Assembly: GCA_964517585.1 (NCBI GenBank)
Contig: CAZFCB010000018.1
Coordinates: forward strand, 1 to 26,831
DNA length: 26,831 bases
Origin: JAGORY01 sp964517585
GTDB taxonomy: Bacteria > Patescibacteriota > Gracilibacteria > Peribacterales > Peribacteraceae
Direction of reading: 5' to 3'
Within the stretch, counting starts at the first letter, position 1; the number at the start of each line of letters is the position of its first letter. This document shows positions 1 through 7,457 of this stretch, piece after piece. The position numbers were made by a program, and so were the translations under genes. The notes under the pieces are model-generated. The model made no database searches. It saw only the letters and a list, made by a program, of their open reading frames with translations, and was not told where the DNA came from.

Positions 1-722
1 GGGCTCCAACTCGTTGTTCGCATCATATTTCAGAAACTATTTCATCCCCCTTTCGGGGTGCTTTTCACCTTTCCCTCACGGTACTATCCGCTATTGATCT
101 CTCAACCTGTTTAGCCTTGGAAGGTGGTCCTCCCAGATTCGGGCCGGATTACACGTGTCCGACCTTACTCAGGAATCCCTCACCGTGCACTCGCGTTTCG
201 ACTACCGGGCTATCACCGTCTATGGCCGACCTTTCCAGGTCGTTCGTCTACGTCTGTGCAATCGGGTTATGAGGGTCCTACAACCCCTACGAGCAAGCTC
301 GTAGGTTTGGGCTTTTGCCTTTTCGCTCGCCACTACTAAGGCAATCTCTAGTTTGATTTCTTTTCCCCTGTTACTGAGATGTTTCAGTTCACAGAGTATA
401 CCTCCCGACCTCGCTTCTGGTTTCGATACACATTTTATAGCAATGATATACTGTGCTAGTGAGTAGTGAGTAGTGAGTAGTTGGTAGTGAGTAGAAGACT
501 ATTGTCTACAACCTACTCACTACAACCTACTAACTTCTCTGTGCATTCAAAAACAAAAGTGAGGTCGGGTCATTCTCTATTAAGAGAGTGGGGTTTCCCC
601 ATTCGGAAATCTTCGGCTGGTAGCGCCTGCCTAGCGGCTGACCGAAGCATATCGCAGCTGGCCACGTCCTTCATCGGAGTTGAGAGTCGAGGCATCCATA
701 TGATGCGTTGAGTAACATATAT
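1..722 (-). rRNA. rrl: 23S ribosomal RNA, 5' portion (partial; continues past left edge)
   Basis: Read on the minus strand, this matches the 5' domain of bacterial 23S rRNA. Recognisable blocks include GATGAAGGACGTG, TTTCCGAATGGGGAAACCC, CTGAAACATCT, GGAAAAGAAATCAA, AGTAGTGGCGAGCGAA, GACCTGGAAAGGTC, CCAAGGCTAAA and TACCGTGAGGGAAAGG. The 5' end was placed near 722 by aligning the first 30 nt with E. coli, so it is uncertain by several nt. The window edge corresponds to roughly E. coli position 545. The gene is longer than expected because of an insertion in helix 9 (separate entry). The hairpin near 290-310 is normal and resembles that of Bacillus. No 16S gene or tRNA lies upstream; rpoB does, so this 23S gene is not in a classical rRNA operon. 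Confidence 0.96.
413..560 (-). other. Intervening sequence in helix 9 of 23S rRNA
   Basis: The helix 9 stem is preserved as a perfect 9-bp pair, CCCGACCTC/GAGGTCGGG (plus-strand 404-412 and 561-569), but its loop is replaced by 148 nt of unrelated sequence. E. coli has only a short hairpin here. The insert contains heptad repeats in both orientations. Arms 476-494 and 513-531 pair at 17 of 19 positions, giving a long hairpin stacked on helix 9. It is too short to encode a protein, and no group I or II intron core was recognised. It is therefore probably an rRNA IVS that is excised without religation or kept as an expansion. Helix 9 is a known IVS site in some alphaproteobacteria. Confidence 0.8.
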
Positions 723-887
723 TTTCGAGACTTACTTGATGCCTTACGGCATACAAGGAAGTGAAATTGTGCTGTTCACGTACCATGACGCGGGCAATAC
801 GTAGACACGTATGGCACACGCTAGGTGTGAACATGAATCATTATTGATTGTTAACTGCCTTTGATGACAATGAACACGGTGGGGAGG

Positions 888-942
888 AACACCCTGTCAC
901 CCTTCGACTCGCTCGACTTACGTCTCGCTTGCTCAGGGTGTT
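888..942. repeat. CACCCTGAGC-type palindromic repeat
   Basis: Perfect 9-bp inverted arms AACACCCTG (888-896) and CAGGGTGTT (934-942) enclose a region with further self-complementary CGAG/CTCG steps. On the minus strand it reads CACCCTGAGC...TCGAAGGGTGAC, the style of dispersed palindrome seen in many bacterial genomes. A shorter relative sits in frame inside cysS (about 13865-13892). It lies in the transcribed 23S leader and could affect processing. Confidence 0.6.
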
Positions 943-963
943 TCTTCGCTCGCGCTCAGAAAC

Positions 964-991
964 AAAAAACGGGTGGCTCGCGCGCACCCGT
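964..991 (-). terminator. Intrinsic terminator in the 23S leader
   Basis: On the minus strand ACGGGTG and CACCCGT form a 7-bp stem (985-991 with 969-975) around a 9-nt loop, followed directly by T-rich sequence (968-964). It lies between the 23S promoter and the 23S gene. It is therefore either the end of a separate ~90-nt RNA or a regulated stop. Confidence 0.6.
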
Positions 992-1029
992 AGAACCACG
1001 GCTCCAGAGGAGCTAATAGTGCTACGGGT
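985..1029 (-). promoter_or_regulatory. Antiterminator-like hairpin overlapping the terminator
   Basis: On the minus strand ACCCGTAG (1029-1022) pairs perfectly with CTACGGGT (993-986). It encloses a small hairpin, GCTCC/GGAGC (1001-1013). The CTACGGGT segment is also the 5' arm of the terminator at 964-991, so the two folds exclude each other. This is the geometry of a transcription attenuator or riboswitch expression platform. No known riboswitch aptamer or T-box was recognised. Confidence 0.45.
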
Positions 1030-1059
1030 ACGTACGGTTAAGATGCATAGTGCTGAGGC

Positions 1060-1087
1060 ATTGTACTCAGAGAAAGAGTAGGGTCAA
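1060..1087 (-). promoter_or_regulatory. Promoter for the 23S rRNA leader
   Basis: The minus strand reads TTGACC (1087-1082), a 16-bp spacer, then TACAAT (1065-1060). Both hexamers are 5/6 matches to the sigma-70 consensus. rpoB ends in a strong terminator just upstream, so 23S needs its own promoter, and this is the best candidate. Transcription would start near 1053. Confidence 0.6.
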
Positions 1088-1308
1088 GTAGAAACGAGAA
1101 GAAAACTGGAAGGCTGAAAAAAGGCAGAGGAAAGCCCGGAAAGACTGCTCTAATTTTGGCAGAAAAAAATGGGTTCTGTAATCTTCAAAAGTCTTTATTT
1201 TCTCTCTGGCACTGGAACAAATTTTTCGTACGCTTTGATAACTGCATTCGCGATTGTCGTCTCGAATTACAGCAAACGCTAAGCTATTTCTTCAGTTCTG
1301 CTTCTGAC

Positions 1309-1335
1309 AAAAAAAGCGGCCCGAAGGCCGCTTTT
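1309..1335 (-). terminator. Intrinsic terminator of rpoB
   Basis: On the minus strand GCGGCC, a TTCG tetraloop and GGCCGC (1331-1316) form a perfect stem. It is extended by A/T pairs and followed by seven T residues (1315-1309). It starts about 22 nt after the rpoB stop and ends the transcript before any rpoC could be reached. Confidence 0.9.
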
Positions 1336-1357
1336 ATGGATCACGAGAATGATCTGA

Positions 1358-4300
1358 CTACTTGGCATCGACGGCGTCATCGTCATTCTCGACGGCTTCC
1401 TTCAGCTCTTGCTTCTGGGTTGCGCCGCCTTCTTCGACGTCAATTTCGCCTTCCTCAATGCCCTTCTTCACTGCATCAGGATCTTCTTCGTCAAGGTCGA
1501 GGTCGGAGATTTTGTCCGTCGATGGGATCAGATCTTCACTCTCCTCTTCTTCATCGAAGCGTGTCTTGAGCTTCACCACTTCGGCATCAGCACCATCGAG
1601 TTTTACGATGGGCGCCTCAGCTGGTACTTCGTCAGAGAACTTGAGAAGGTCGACTTTTAATCCGAGTGCCTGCAATTCTTTGACGAGAACGTTGAAGGAT
1701 TCCGGAGTCGATGGCTTCTTGATTGGTTCGCCTTTCACGATGGACTCATACGCCTTGCTGCGGCCTACGACGTCATCGGACTTGATCGTGAGCATTTCCT
1801 GAAGAACGTGACCAGCTCCGTACGCTTCCAGAGCCCAGACTTCCATTTCTCCAAAACGCTGACCTCCGTGCTGCGCCTTGCCGCCAAGAGGCTGTTGCGT
1901 GACAAGCGAATACGGACCGACGGAACGAGCGTGGATTTTATCTTCCACAAGATGGAGAAGCTTCAGCATGTACACGTATCCAACCGTTGTGAGCTGGTTG
2001 AATGATTCGCCAGTGCGGCCATCCATGAGCTGAACTTTTCCAGACTCTGGTAACTGAGCAAGCTTCAAGAATTCAATGATCTGTTGTGTCGAGATTCCAT
2101 TGAGCGCGGGAGTTGCCATCTTGAGGCCAAGCACCTGACATGCCCAACCAAGATGTGTCTCGAGAACCTGTCCGATGTTCATACGTGACGACACACCGAG
2201 TGGGTTTAAGATAATATCGACGTATCGGCCATCTGCAAGGAACGGCATATCTTCTTTCGCGACGATGCGTGCGACGACACCTTTGTTTCCGTGACGACCG
2301 GCCATCTTATCACCCACTTGAATTTTACGTGTCTGAGCGACGAAAACTTTGATCTGCTTGATGACACCGGTCGGAAGCTCGTCACCTTCTGAGCGATCGA
2401 AGACGTGAACGTCCACGACTTTTCCTCCAGCGCCTCCAGGAAGCCGTAGCGAGCTATCTTTTACATCTTTAGCTTTGTCTCCGAAGATGGCCTGAAGAAT
2501 ACGTTCTTCTGGTGTCAGCTCGGTTTCACCCTTCGGCGTGATCTTACCGACGAGAATATCTCCTTCGTGCACAGTCGCACCGATGCGAACAGTGCCGTCA
2601 GCATCGAGGTCTTTGAGCTTTGCTTCACCAACGTTTGGGATGTCTCGTGTCACAGTTTCGGAACCTAGTTTCGTGTCACGAACGTCTGTGATGTACGACT
2701 CAATATGAATGGAGTCGAAGTGACCCTGTTCTACAACGCGGTCTGAAATAATGATGGCATCCTCGAAGTTATATCCACCCCAAGGCATGTAGGCAACAAG
2801 GAGATTTTGGCCAAGAGCAAGCTCTCCACTTTCGACGGACGAACCATCAGCAAGAACGTCTCCGGCCTTTAGTTTCTGGCCTGACTCAACTTTTGGACGC
2901 ATGTGAAGACATGTTCCTTGGTTACTCCGAGTGTAGTTATCCAATAGATGTACTGCTTTCTTTCCTGAGTGATACATGACCACGATTTCACGTGCGTCAG
3001 CAGAGAGTACTTCTCCGTCATCAGCCGCAAGGAGAACGTGACCAGATGCACGAGCCGCAATGCTCTCCACACCCGTACCGACAAGTGGAGCCATGGGTCG
3101 GATGAGTGGTACTGCCTGACGTTGCATGTTCGTACCCATGGATGCACGAGTGTTGTCATCGTGCTCTAGGAACGGAATGAGTGATGTCGAGACAGAAAGA
3201 ATTTGCTTTGGTGAAATATCGACGTGGGTTACGTCGCGTACGTGAGCCAAAACTGGCTCACCGTGTTTGCGCGCGTGTACACGCGTGCTCAAGAATTCTC
3301 CATTGGCATTGATGGCACTATTTGCCTCGACGATCGTCAGGTGACGTTCGCGGTCTGCATCAACGTAATTCTCTCTGCGCACAATGTACGCGCGCACTGG
3401 CACCTCAGTTTTGCCGTCGTGCTTCAGAGTGCTGATGACTTTGGATGCAAGTTGCTTTGTGTCGACGATTTCACCTTCTTTGACAATAATTTTATTACCG
3501 TCCTTCAAGGTCACATCAATGATGCGACCAAGCAATGCATCTGCGTCCATTTTCACGGTGTGTTTTACCTCGTAATATGGAGTCTCTAGGAAACCGTATT
3601 CATTCACTTTCGAGTACGAAGCCAAATGGACAACGAGACCGATGTTTGGTCCTTCTGGCGTTGCAATGGGACAGATACGACCGTAGTGCGATGGGTGCAC
3701 GTCGCGAACGTCGAATGAAGCACGTTCACGACTGAGTCCTCCGGGACCCATGGCAGAAAGACGACGTTTGTGAGCAAGTTCAGACAGTGGGTTCGTTTGA
3801 TCCATGAACTGCGAGAGTTGTGACGATGCGAAAAATTCGCGCAGAGCTGCAGTGATCGGACGACAGTTGATGAGCTGTGTTGGCGTGACCGTCTCAAGAT
3901 CCATGACCGTCATGCGGTCCTTCATGATGCGCTCCGTGCGCATGAGTCCAACGCGATACTTATTCTGCACCAATTCTCCGACTGAACGCACACGACGGTT
4001 ACTGAGGTGATCAATGTCATCGGGCGAACCTTCACCGTTATTGAGGCGAATCATTTCTTTCAAAATTTCAATGAAATCGGATACCTGAAACGTACGATGT
4101 GTTTCATCATTGGGGACTTTCAGATCAAATCTACGATTCAGTTTGTAGCGGGCGATGTTACCCATGTCATATTTCTTGAAATCAAAGAAAAGGGCGTCGA
4201 TCAGCTGCTTCGCGTTCTCAGCAGTTGCCAAGTCACCAGGGCGAATTTTGCGGTAGATACTCTGGTACGCCTCTTCAACGGTGCGGATTGGATCTTTCTC

Positions 4301-5296
4301 GAGTGTTGCAAGAATGTAGTCGCGATCTTGTTTCACAACATCTTTGAAGAGATCAAGAATATCCGAGTCGTTTGCAAAGCCAAAGACACGAAGTAACTGG
4401 GTAATCGGGATCTTGCGCTTACGATCGATTTTGCAAGAGATGATACCCCTGCGGTCCGTTTCGATTTCCATCCACACTCCACGTTTTGGAATGATCTTAG
4501 CGGCGTGATGCTTTGGAAATTCCGGCATCGCTGAAAAGAACACACCAGGAGAGCGAACAAGCTGCGAGACAACAACGCGTTCAATGCCGCCAACGACGAA
4601 TGTGCCGCTATCGGTCATCAGTGGAATGCTACCGAGGAAGACATCCTGCTCTTTGATCTCACCAGTTTCTTTATTGATGAGCTGGACGTGTGCCTTCATG
4701 GCAGCTTCGTAGCTCAAGTTTCTGCGCTTGCACGTTGCGGGATCATATTTTGGAGCATCGAATGTATGACCAAGGAAATTCAATTCCATTTTCTTCGCTG
4801 AGAAATCTGTAATTGGGCTGACTTCTTTCAGAAGCTCCGAAAGGCCATCTGTCAGGAACCAACGATAACTCTGAATTTGTACGTCAATGAGTGAGCGCAT
4901 CATCTCAAAGGAGTCATCCTTCGTGAGAAAAACGCGTCCGGCGACCATCATTTTTGGCTTTAGGTCATCTTTAACATCCTTGAGTGCAGGAGGAACACGC
5001 TCAGAGACATTGAGAACGAACGATGTGAGCTGTGGAAGAATGGCCTTCTCAACATCATAGGCATACTCCTGTTTTCTAGGAGCAGCCTTCTTCGTCGGAG
5101 TTTTTTTTCCGTCGGCCACGAGCATTTTGCTCGCAATTTTTGATTTCTGATCTACGACTTTCTTTGGATGAACCTTCGCTTTGACTGGAGATTTTGCCTT
5201 CACTGCTACCTTTGCCTTTACGGGAGATTTTGCTTTTCCTGTTACTTTGGTGGTTTTTTTCACGACCGCTTTTTTCGTGGGCTTCTTTGTAGGCAT
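1358..5296 (-). CDS. rpoB: DNA-directed RNA polymerase subunit beta
   Basis: Catalytic beta subunit of RNA polymerase. The central ~1150 residues carry classic RpoB blocks: the rifampicin-pocket segment SSQLSQFMDQTNPLSEL and HKRRLSAMGPGGL, with the Asp, His and Ser resistance positions in sensitive form; FEDAIIIS; GDKMAGRHGNKGVV; and the C-terminal PESFNVLVKELQALGL. The chosen ATG at 5296 starts MPTKKPTKK; an upstream in-frame start would add 13 residues. Residues 1-76 are lysine-rich (25 Lys) and carry a repeated KAKSPVKAKV unit, like histone H1 tails. After the normal RpoB end there is a ~100-residue tail, strongly acidic in its distal part. The usual CPIETPEG motif reads CPIATPEG. The gene stands alone: no rplJ/rplL upstream, and a terminator instead of rpoC downstream. 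It has no Shine-Dalgarno; the start follows a C/T-rich stretch. Confidence 0.98.
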   Translation of the reverse strand: MPTKKPTKKAVVKKTTKVTGKAKSPVKAKVAVKAKSPVKAKVHPKKVVDQKSKIASKMLVADGKKTPTKKAAPRKQEYAYDVEKAILPQLTSFVLNVSERVPPALKDVKDDLKPKMMVAGRVFLTKDDSFEMMRSLIDVQIQSYRWFLTDGLSELLKEVSPITDFSAKKMELNFLGHTFDAPKYDPATCKRRNLSYEAAMKAHVQLINKETGEIKEQDVFLGSIPLMTDSGTFVVGGIERVVVSQLVRSPGVFFSAMPEFPKHHAAKIIPKRGVWMEIETDRRGIISCKIDRKRKIPITQLLRVFGFANDSDILDLFKDVVKQDRDYILATLEKDPIRTVEEAYQSIYRKIRPGDLATAENAKQLIDALFFDFKKYDMGNIARYKLNRRFDLKVPNDETHRTFQVSDFIEILKEMIRLNNGEGSPDDIDHLSNRRVRSVGELVQNKYRVGLMRTERIMKDRMTVMDLETVTPTQLINCRPITAALREFFASSQLSQFMDQTNPLSELAHKRRLSAMGPGGLSRERASFDVRDVHPSHYGRICPIATPEGPNIGLVVHLASYSKVNEYGFLETPYYEVKHTVKMDADALLGRIIDVTLKDGNKIIVKEGEIVDTKQLASKVISTLKHDGKTEVPVRAYIVRRENYVDADRERHLTIVEANSAINANGEFLSTRVHARKHGEPVLAHVRDVTHVDISPKQILSVSTSLIPFLEHDDNTRASMGTNMQRQAVPLIRPMAPLVGTGVESIAARASGHVLLAADDGEVLSADAREIVVMYHSGKKAVHLLDNYTRSNQGTCLHMRPKVESGQKLKAGDVLADGSSVESGELALGQNLLVAYMPWGGYNFEDAIIISDRVVEQGHFDSIHIESYITDVRDTKLGSETVTRDIPNVGEAKLKDLDADGTVRIGATVHEGDILVGKITPKGETELTPEERILQAIFGDKAKDVKDSSLRLPGGAGGKVVDVHVFDRSEGDELPTGVIKQIKVFVAQTRKIQVGDKMAGRHGNKGVVARIVAKEDMPFLADGRYVDIILNPLGVSSRMNIGQVLETHLGWACQVLGLKMATPALNGISTQQIIEFLKLAQLPESGKVQLMDGRTGESFNQLTTVGYVYMLKLLHLVEDKIHARSVGPYSLVTQQPLGGKAQHGGQRFGEMEVWALEAYGAGHVLQEMLTIKSDDVVGRSKAYESIVKGEPIKKPSTPESFNVLVKELQALGLKVDLLKFSDEVPAEAPIVKLDGADAEVVKLKTRFDEEEESEDLIPSTDKISDLDLDEEDPDAVKKGIEEGEIDVEEGGATQKQELKEAVENDDDAVDAK

Positions 5297-5642
5297 GAGA
5301 GTAGAGGGGAAGAATTGCAATTGGCGAATTGCCAATGTGCTTCAGCATCCAGATACAGAAAAACCTGCGTCCGGCCCACTTGCGCTCTCTAAAAAGAGCT
5401 TTGATGGGTAGACACAGCTCTCAGAACACAATCAGAAGCCGCTGTGATGTGCACAGTGTAGGGACTTGCCCTGCGATGTCAAAGTCATTTTCACATGAAT
5501 GTGTAGAGTCACATGGACGAAATGTGAACTAAACTTTCTCTTTAAGACTGTAGTCTGTTAAGAATACTACACACAGAAAATGTCGTTACTTCTAGAAAAA
5601 TCAATCATCAAACTATAATAAACAAGCTATGTATAGTGATCT
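5297..5642. other. rpoB-sodA intergenic region
   Basis: This contains the rpoB promoter (5455-5482) and a leader of about 150 nt. The leader has an inverted repeat close to the start codon (ATTGGC at 5320-5325 with GCCAAT at 5331-5336). Upstream of the promoter there are inverted arms TTCACAT (5490-5496) and ATGTGAA (5522-5528), with extra CACATG copies between them, possibly a protein-binding region. No coding gene or tRNA is visible. Confidence 0.5.
5455..5482 (-). promoter_or_regulatory. rpoB promoter
   Basis: The minus strand carries a perfect -35 TTGACA (5482-5477), a 16-bp spacer and the -10 TACACT (5460-5455). The predicted start near 5447 gives a ~150-nt leader before the rpoB ATG, long compared with other genes here and large enough for post-transcriptional control. 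Confidence 0.65.
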
Positions 5643-6254
5643 TTACGCGACTGATTCTGCGAAACGCTTCTCTACTTCCTGCCAATTGACGATGTTCCAA
5701 AAGGCTTTGACGTACTCTGGGCGCTTATTTTGGTACTTCAAATAATAGGCGTGCTCCCAGACATCGAGGCCTAAGATCGGGGTTTTACCCTCTGTAATAG
5801 GATTATCCTGATTGGCTGTTGTCACAAGAGAGAGTTCTGTGCCATCGAGAACTAACCATGCCCAACCAGAGCCAAAGCGTGTGCCTGCTGCATCTGTGAA
5901 TTGCGTGACGAAGGAATCGAAGGTGCCAAATTTTTTCTCGAGTGCGCCTGCAAGTGCGCCACTTGGTTTTCCCCCAGCGTTTGGTGCAAGTAGCTGCCAA
6001 AACATAGAGTGATTCAGGTGTCCCCCACCGTTATTCCGAATGGCAGTCCGAATATCCTCTGGCACCATATCCAAGTCTGCGACGAGTTCTTCCACCATCT
6101 TTTCATGGAGTGCCGGATGCTTATCTAGTGCTGCATTGAGTTTATCTACATACGCCTGGTGATGCTTGGTATAGTGGATCTCCATCGTTCGAGCATCAAT
6201 ATGTGGTTCGAGCGCGTCAAAGGCGTAGGGGAGTGCGGGGAGTGTATGAGCCAT
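5643..6254 (-). CDS. sodA: Superoxide dismutase, Mn-type
   Basis: Converts superoxide to hydrogen peroxide and oxygen in the cytoplasm. The 203-residue protein starting MAHTLPALPYAFDALEP has the family's full length. Metal ligands fall at His27 (EIHYTKHH), His82 (GGHLNHSMFW), Asp164 and His168 (GLDVWEHAYY). Gly in GGGHLNH and Gln149 in TTANQDNP favour manganese over iron. The ATG at 6254 was chosen because homologues begin here; in-frame sequence upstream is not protein-like and contains the likely promoter. It is divergent from the FemAB-like gene. No Shine-Dalgarno is visible, but the start follows a CT-rich stretch. It suggests exposure to oxygen, which is notable in a group often regarded as fermentative anaerobes. 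Confidence 0.96.
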   Translation of the reverse strand: MAHTLPALPYAFDALEPHIDARTMEIHYTKHHQAYVDKLNAALDKHPALHEKMVEELVADLDMVPEDIRTAIRNNGGGHLNHSMFWQLLAPNAGGKPSGALAGALEKKFGTFDSFVTQFTDAAGTRFGSGWAWLVLDGTELSLVTTANQDNPITEGKTPILGLDVWEHAYYLKYQNKRPEYVKAFWNIVNWQEVEKRFAESVA

Positions 6255-6312
6255 AGGAGTTGGAGAATCGAGTAGAGAGATCAATACTGTAGACGAATTC
6301 TTAAGCACTTTC

Positions 6313-6341
6313 TTACGATTGATTGTCGAGTGCACTATAAC
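6313..6341 (+). promoter_or_regulatory. Candidate promoter of the FemAB-like gene
   Basis: TTACGA (6313-6318), a 17-bp spacer and TATAAC (6336-6341). The -35 matches only half the consensus. Transcription would begin near 6348, leaving about 10 nt before the ATG at 6358. There is no room for, or trace of, a Shine-Dalgarno. Confidence 0.4.
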
Positions 6342-6350
6342 CCAAGTCAA
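6322..6350 (-). promoter_or_regulatory. Candidate sodA promoter
   Basis: The minus strand has TTGACT (6350-6345), a 17-bp spacer and GACAAT (6327-6322). It overlaps the divergent promoter proposed for the FemAB-like gene, so the two may compete. Confidence 0.45.
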
Positions 6351-6357
6351 TGCATCC

Positions 6358-7455
6358 ATGAACATTCGTCTTCTCGAATCATCGGCAGAATTGGAGAAGT
6401 ACGATGCGTGGGTGAAAGATCACAAAGAAGGAAATGTGTGGCAATCACTGGCGTGGAAAACGTATCAAGAAGTGCTCGGCAGGAAAACACGGTTGTATGC
6501 TGCTATTAGCCGAGATCATCAGATTGAAGTGACAGCACTTGTGGTCATCGATACCACAGTGGGAGGATTTTCCGTGTGGGACATTCCACGTGGACCGCTC
6601 GTGAGTGATCAGTGGAAAGTGGACACTGATCAGTACGCCGCTTTTCTGAAACAGATCATTGATGATGCGAAAGAAAATAGATGTTTTGCGCTCTACGTGT
6701 CGCCTCTCTCACTTTCCACTTTCCACTATCCACTTTCCACTCGTCACGTTCAGCCCGAAGCAACACGCATCATTGATCTTACGAAATCCGAAAATGACAT
6801 TCTCGCGCAGATGCATCCGAAAGGCAGATACAACATTGCGCTCGCAAAAAAGCATGGCATTGAGGTCACGGAAGGATCGAAAGATGACATTGATAATTTC
6901 TACGAGCTCCTCGTGAGCACTGGTCATAGAGATGGGTTCAGAATCTCTCAAAAATCACACTACGCGCGTTTTCTTTCTGACCTCAAGGGAAGCTTTCTCT
7001 TGATGGGAAAGTACAAGGGTAGGCCAATTGCAAGTCTTTTGGGTTTGGTTTGGCCCAGCACACAGGAAATGAGGCGTGGCGAAGACGCGGGTCTCGCGGG
7101 CCCCGCGTCTGGAGCCACACCACTAAGGGAAGGGTGGGCCCACGGGAGGGACACCGTAGGTGGCCCTTCCGCGATGTATTACTACGGTGCTTCCTCGTAT
7201 GAGCACAGAAACCTTATGGCACCATATCTCTTACAGTGGGAAGCGATGCGTCGTGCGAAAGCGCAGGGCTGCCTGCGTTATGACCTTCTTGGCATTAGCC
7301 CAGACAAAGCGCTGCCGGATGATCCATGGTGGGGGATTACGGATTTCAAAAGGAAGTTTGGAGGGGCCGTTATCGGCTACCCCCAAGAACAAATGATTGT
7401 GCTGAAGCCACTGGTGAAATGGGCACTCGAGATGAAGAGGAAGATTGTTGGATGA
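6358..7455 (+). CDS. FemAB/FemX-family aminoacyltransferase (peptidoglycan interpeptide bridge)
   Basis: A 365-residue member of the FemAB (double-GNAT) family. Such enzymes add amino acids from aminoacyl-tRNA to the lipid II stem peptide at the inner face of the membrane; the substrate amino acid cannot be told from sequence. Family marks include NVWQSLAWKTYQEVLGRK near the N-terminus, TRIIDLTKSENDILAQM followed by KGRYNIALAKKHGIEV, and the C-terminal YYYGASSYEHRNLMAPYLLQWEAMRRAK with RYDLLGISP. The start MNIRLLESS (6358) was preferred over an ATG 39 nt upstream, because the putative -10 lies between them. Two repeats are embedded in frame: a heptad array (residues ~118-128) and a GC-rich stem-loop element (residues ~242-272, just before MYYYGASS). 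It ends in TGA, and a repeat array follows at once. Confidence 0.88.
   Translation: MNIRLLESSAELEKYDAWVKDHKEGNVWQSLAWKTYQEVLGRKTRLYAAISRDHQIEVTALVVIDTTVGGFSVWDIPRGPLVSDQWKVDTDQYAAFLKQIIDDAKENRCFALYVSPLSLSTFHYPLSTRHVQPEATRIIDLTKSENDILAQMHPKGRYNIALAKKHGIEVTEGSKDDIDNFYELLVSTGHRDGFRISQKSHYARFLSDLKGSFLLMGKYKGRPIASLLGLVWPSTQEMRRGEDAGLAGPASGATPLREGWAHGRDTVGGPSAMYYYGASSYEHRNLMAPYLLQWEAMRRAKAQGCLRYDLLGISPDKALPDDPWWGITDFKRKFGGAVIGYPQEQMIVLKPLVKWALEMKRKIVG
6612..6741. repeat. Heptad repeat inverted pair inside the FemAB-like gene
   Basis: Heptads CACTTTC, CACTTTC, CACTATC, CACTTTC and CACT run from 6710 to 6741. GTGGAAAGTGGA (6612-6623) is a perfect 12-nt inverted match to TCCACTTTCCAC (6729-6740, and also 6715-6726), so the arms could form a hairpin across ~90 nt of coding sequence. 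The array is translated as LSTFHYPLSTRH in what should be a loop of the enzyme. It shares the 7-bp period of the other arrays in this window. Confidence 0.65.
7081..7174 (+). repeat. GC-rich paired stem-loop element, copy 1 (in frame in the FemAB-like gene)
   Basis: Starts GAAG, followed by a 9-bp stem AGACGCGGG (7083-7091)/CCCGCGTCT (7102-7110) with loop core TCTCGCGGG, then GGAGC. A second stem, GGAAGGG/CCCTTCC, follows, and the element ends with GCGA. The copy in rnpA has the same order, loop and flanks, but both stems differ by paired changes. It is translated in the same frame in both genes, as E-x-x-GLAG-x-x-x-GA. Confidence 0.75.
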
Positions 7456-7457
7456 CT

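Larger units (their letters stand above)
723..1308. other. Leader and intergenic region between 23S rRNA and rpoB
   Basis: There is no convincing protein gene here. From the 23S side it holds an unremarkable leader (723-887), a palindromic repeat (888-942), a terminator/attenuator structure (964-1029) and a minus-strand promoter (1060-1087). The stretch 1088-1308 is A/T-rich, and I see nothing definite in it. No tRNA T-arm signature (GGTTCRA) was found on either strand, so the 23S leader carries no spacer tRNA. Confidence 0.6.

Noticed and set aside
280..315. Second insertion in 23S rRNA (CTACGAGC hairpin)
   Set aside because: A hairpin of similar size and position exists in Bacillus 23S rRNA, so this is normal structure.
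964..1053. Spacer tRNA in the 23S leader
   Set aside because: No GGTTCRA T-loop or acceptor stem; the pairing fits a terminator/antiterminator better.
848..1081. Small plus-strand open frame over the 23S leader
   Set aside because: It lies across palindromic and regulatory structures of the opposite strand and shows no protein-like composition.
1110..1150. RNase P RNA-like string GAGGAAAGCCCGG
   Set aside because: Only this short string resembles the conserved GAGGAAAGTCCGG; the partner P4 strand and the other conserved blocks are absent nearby.
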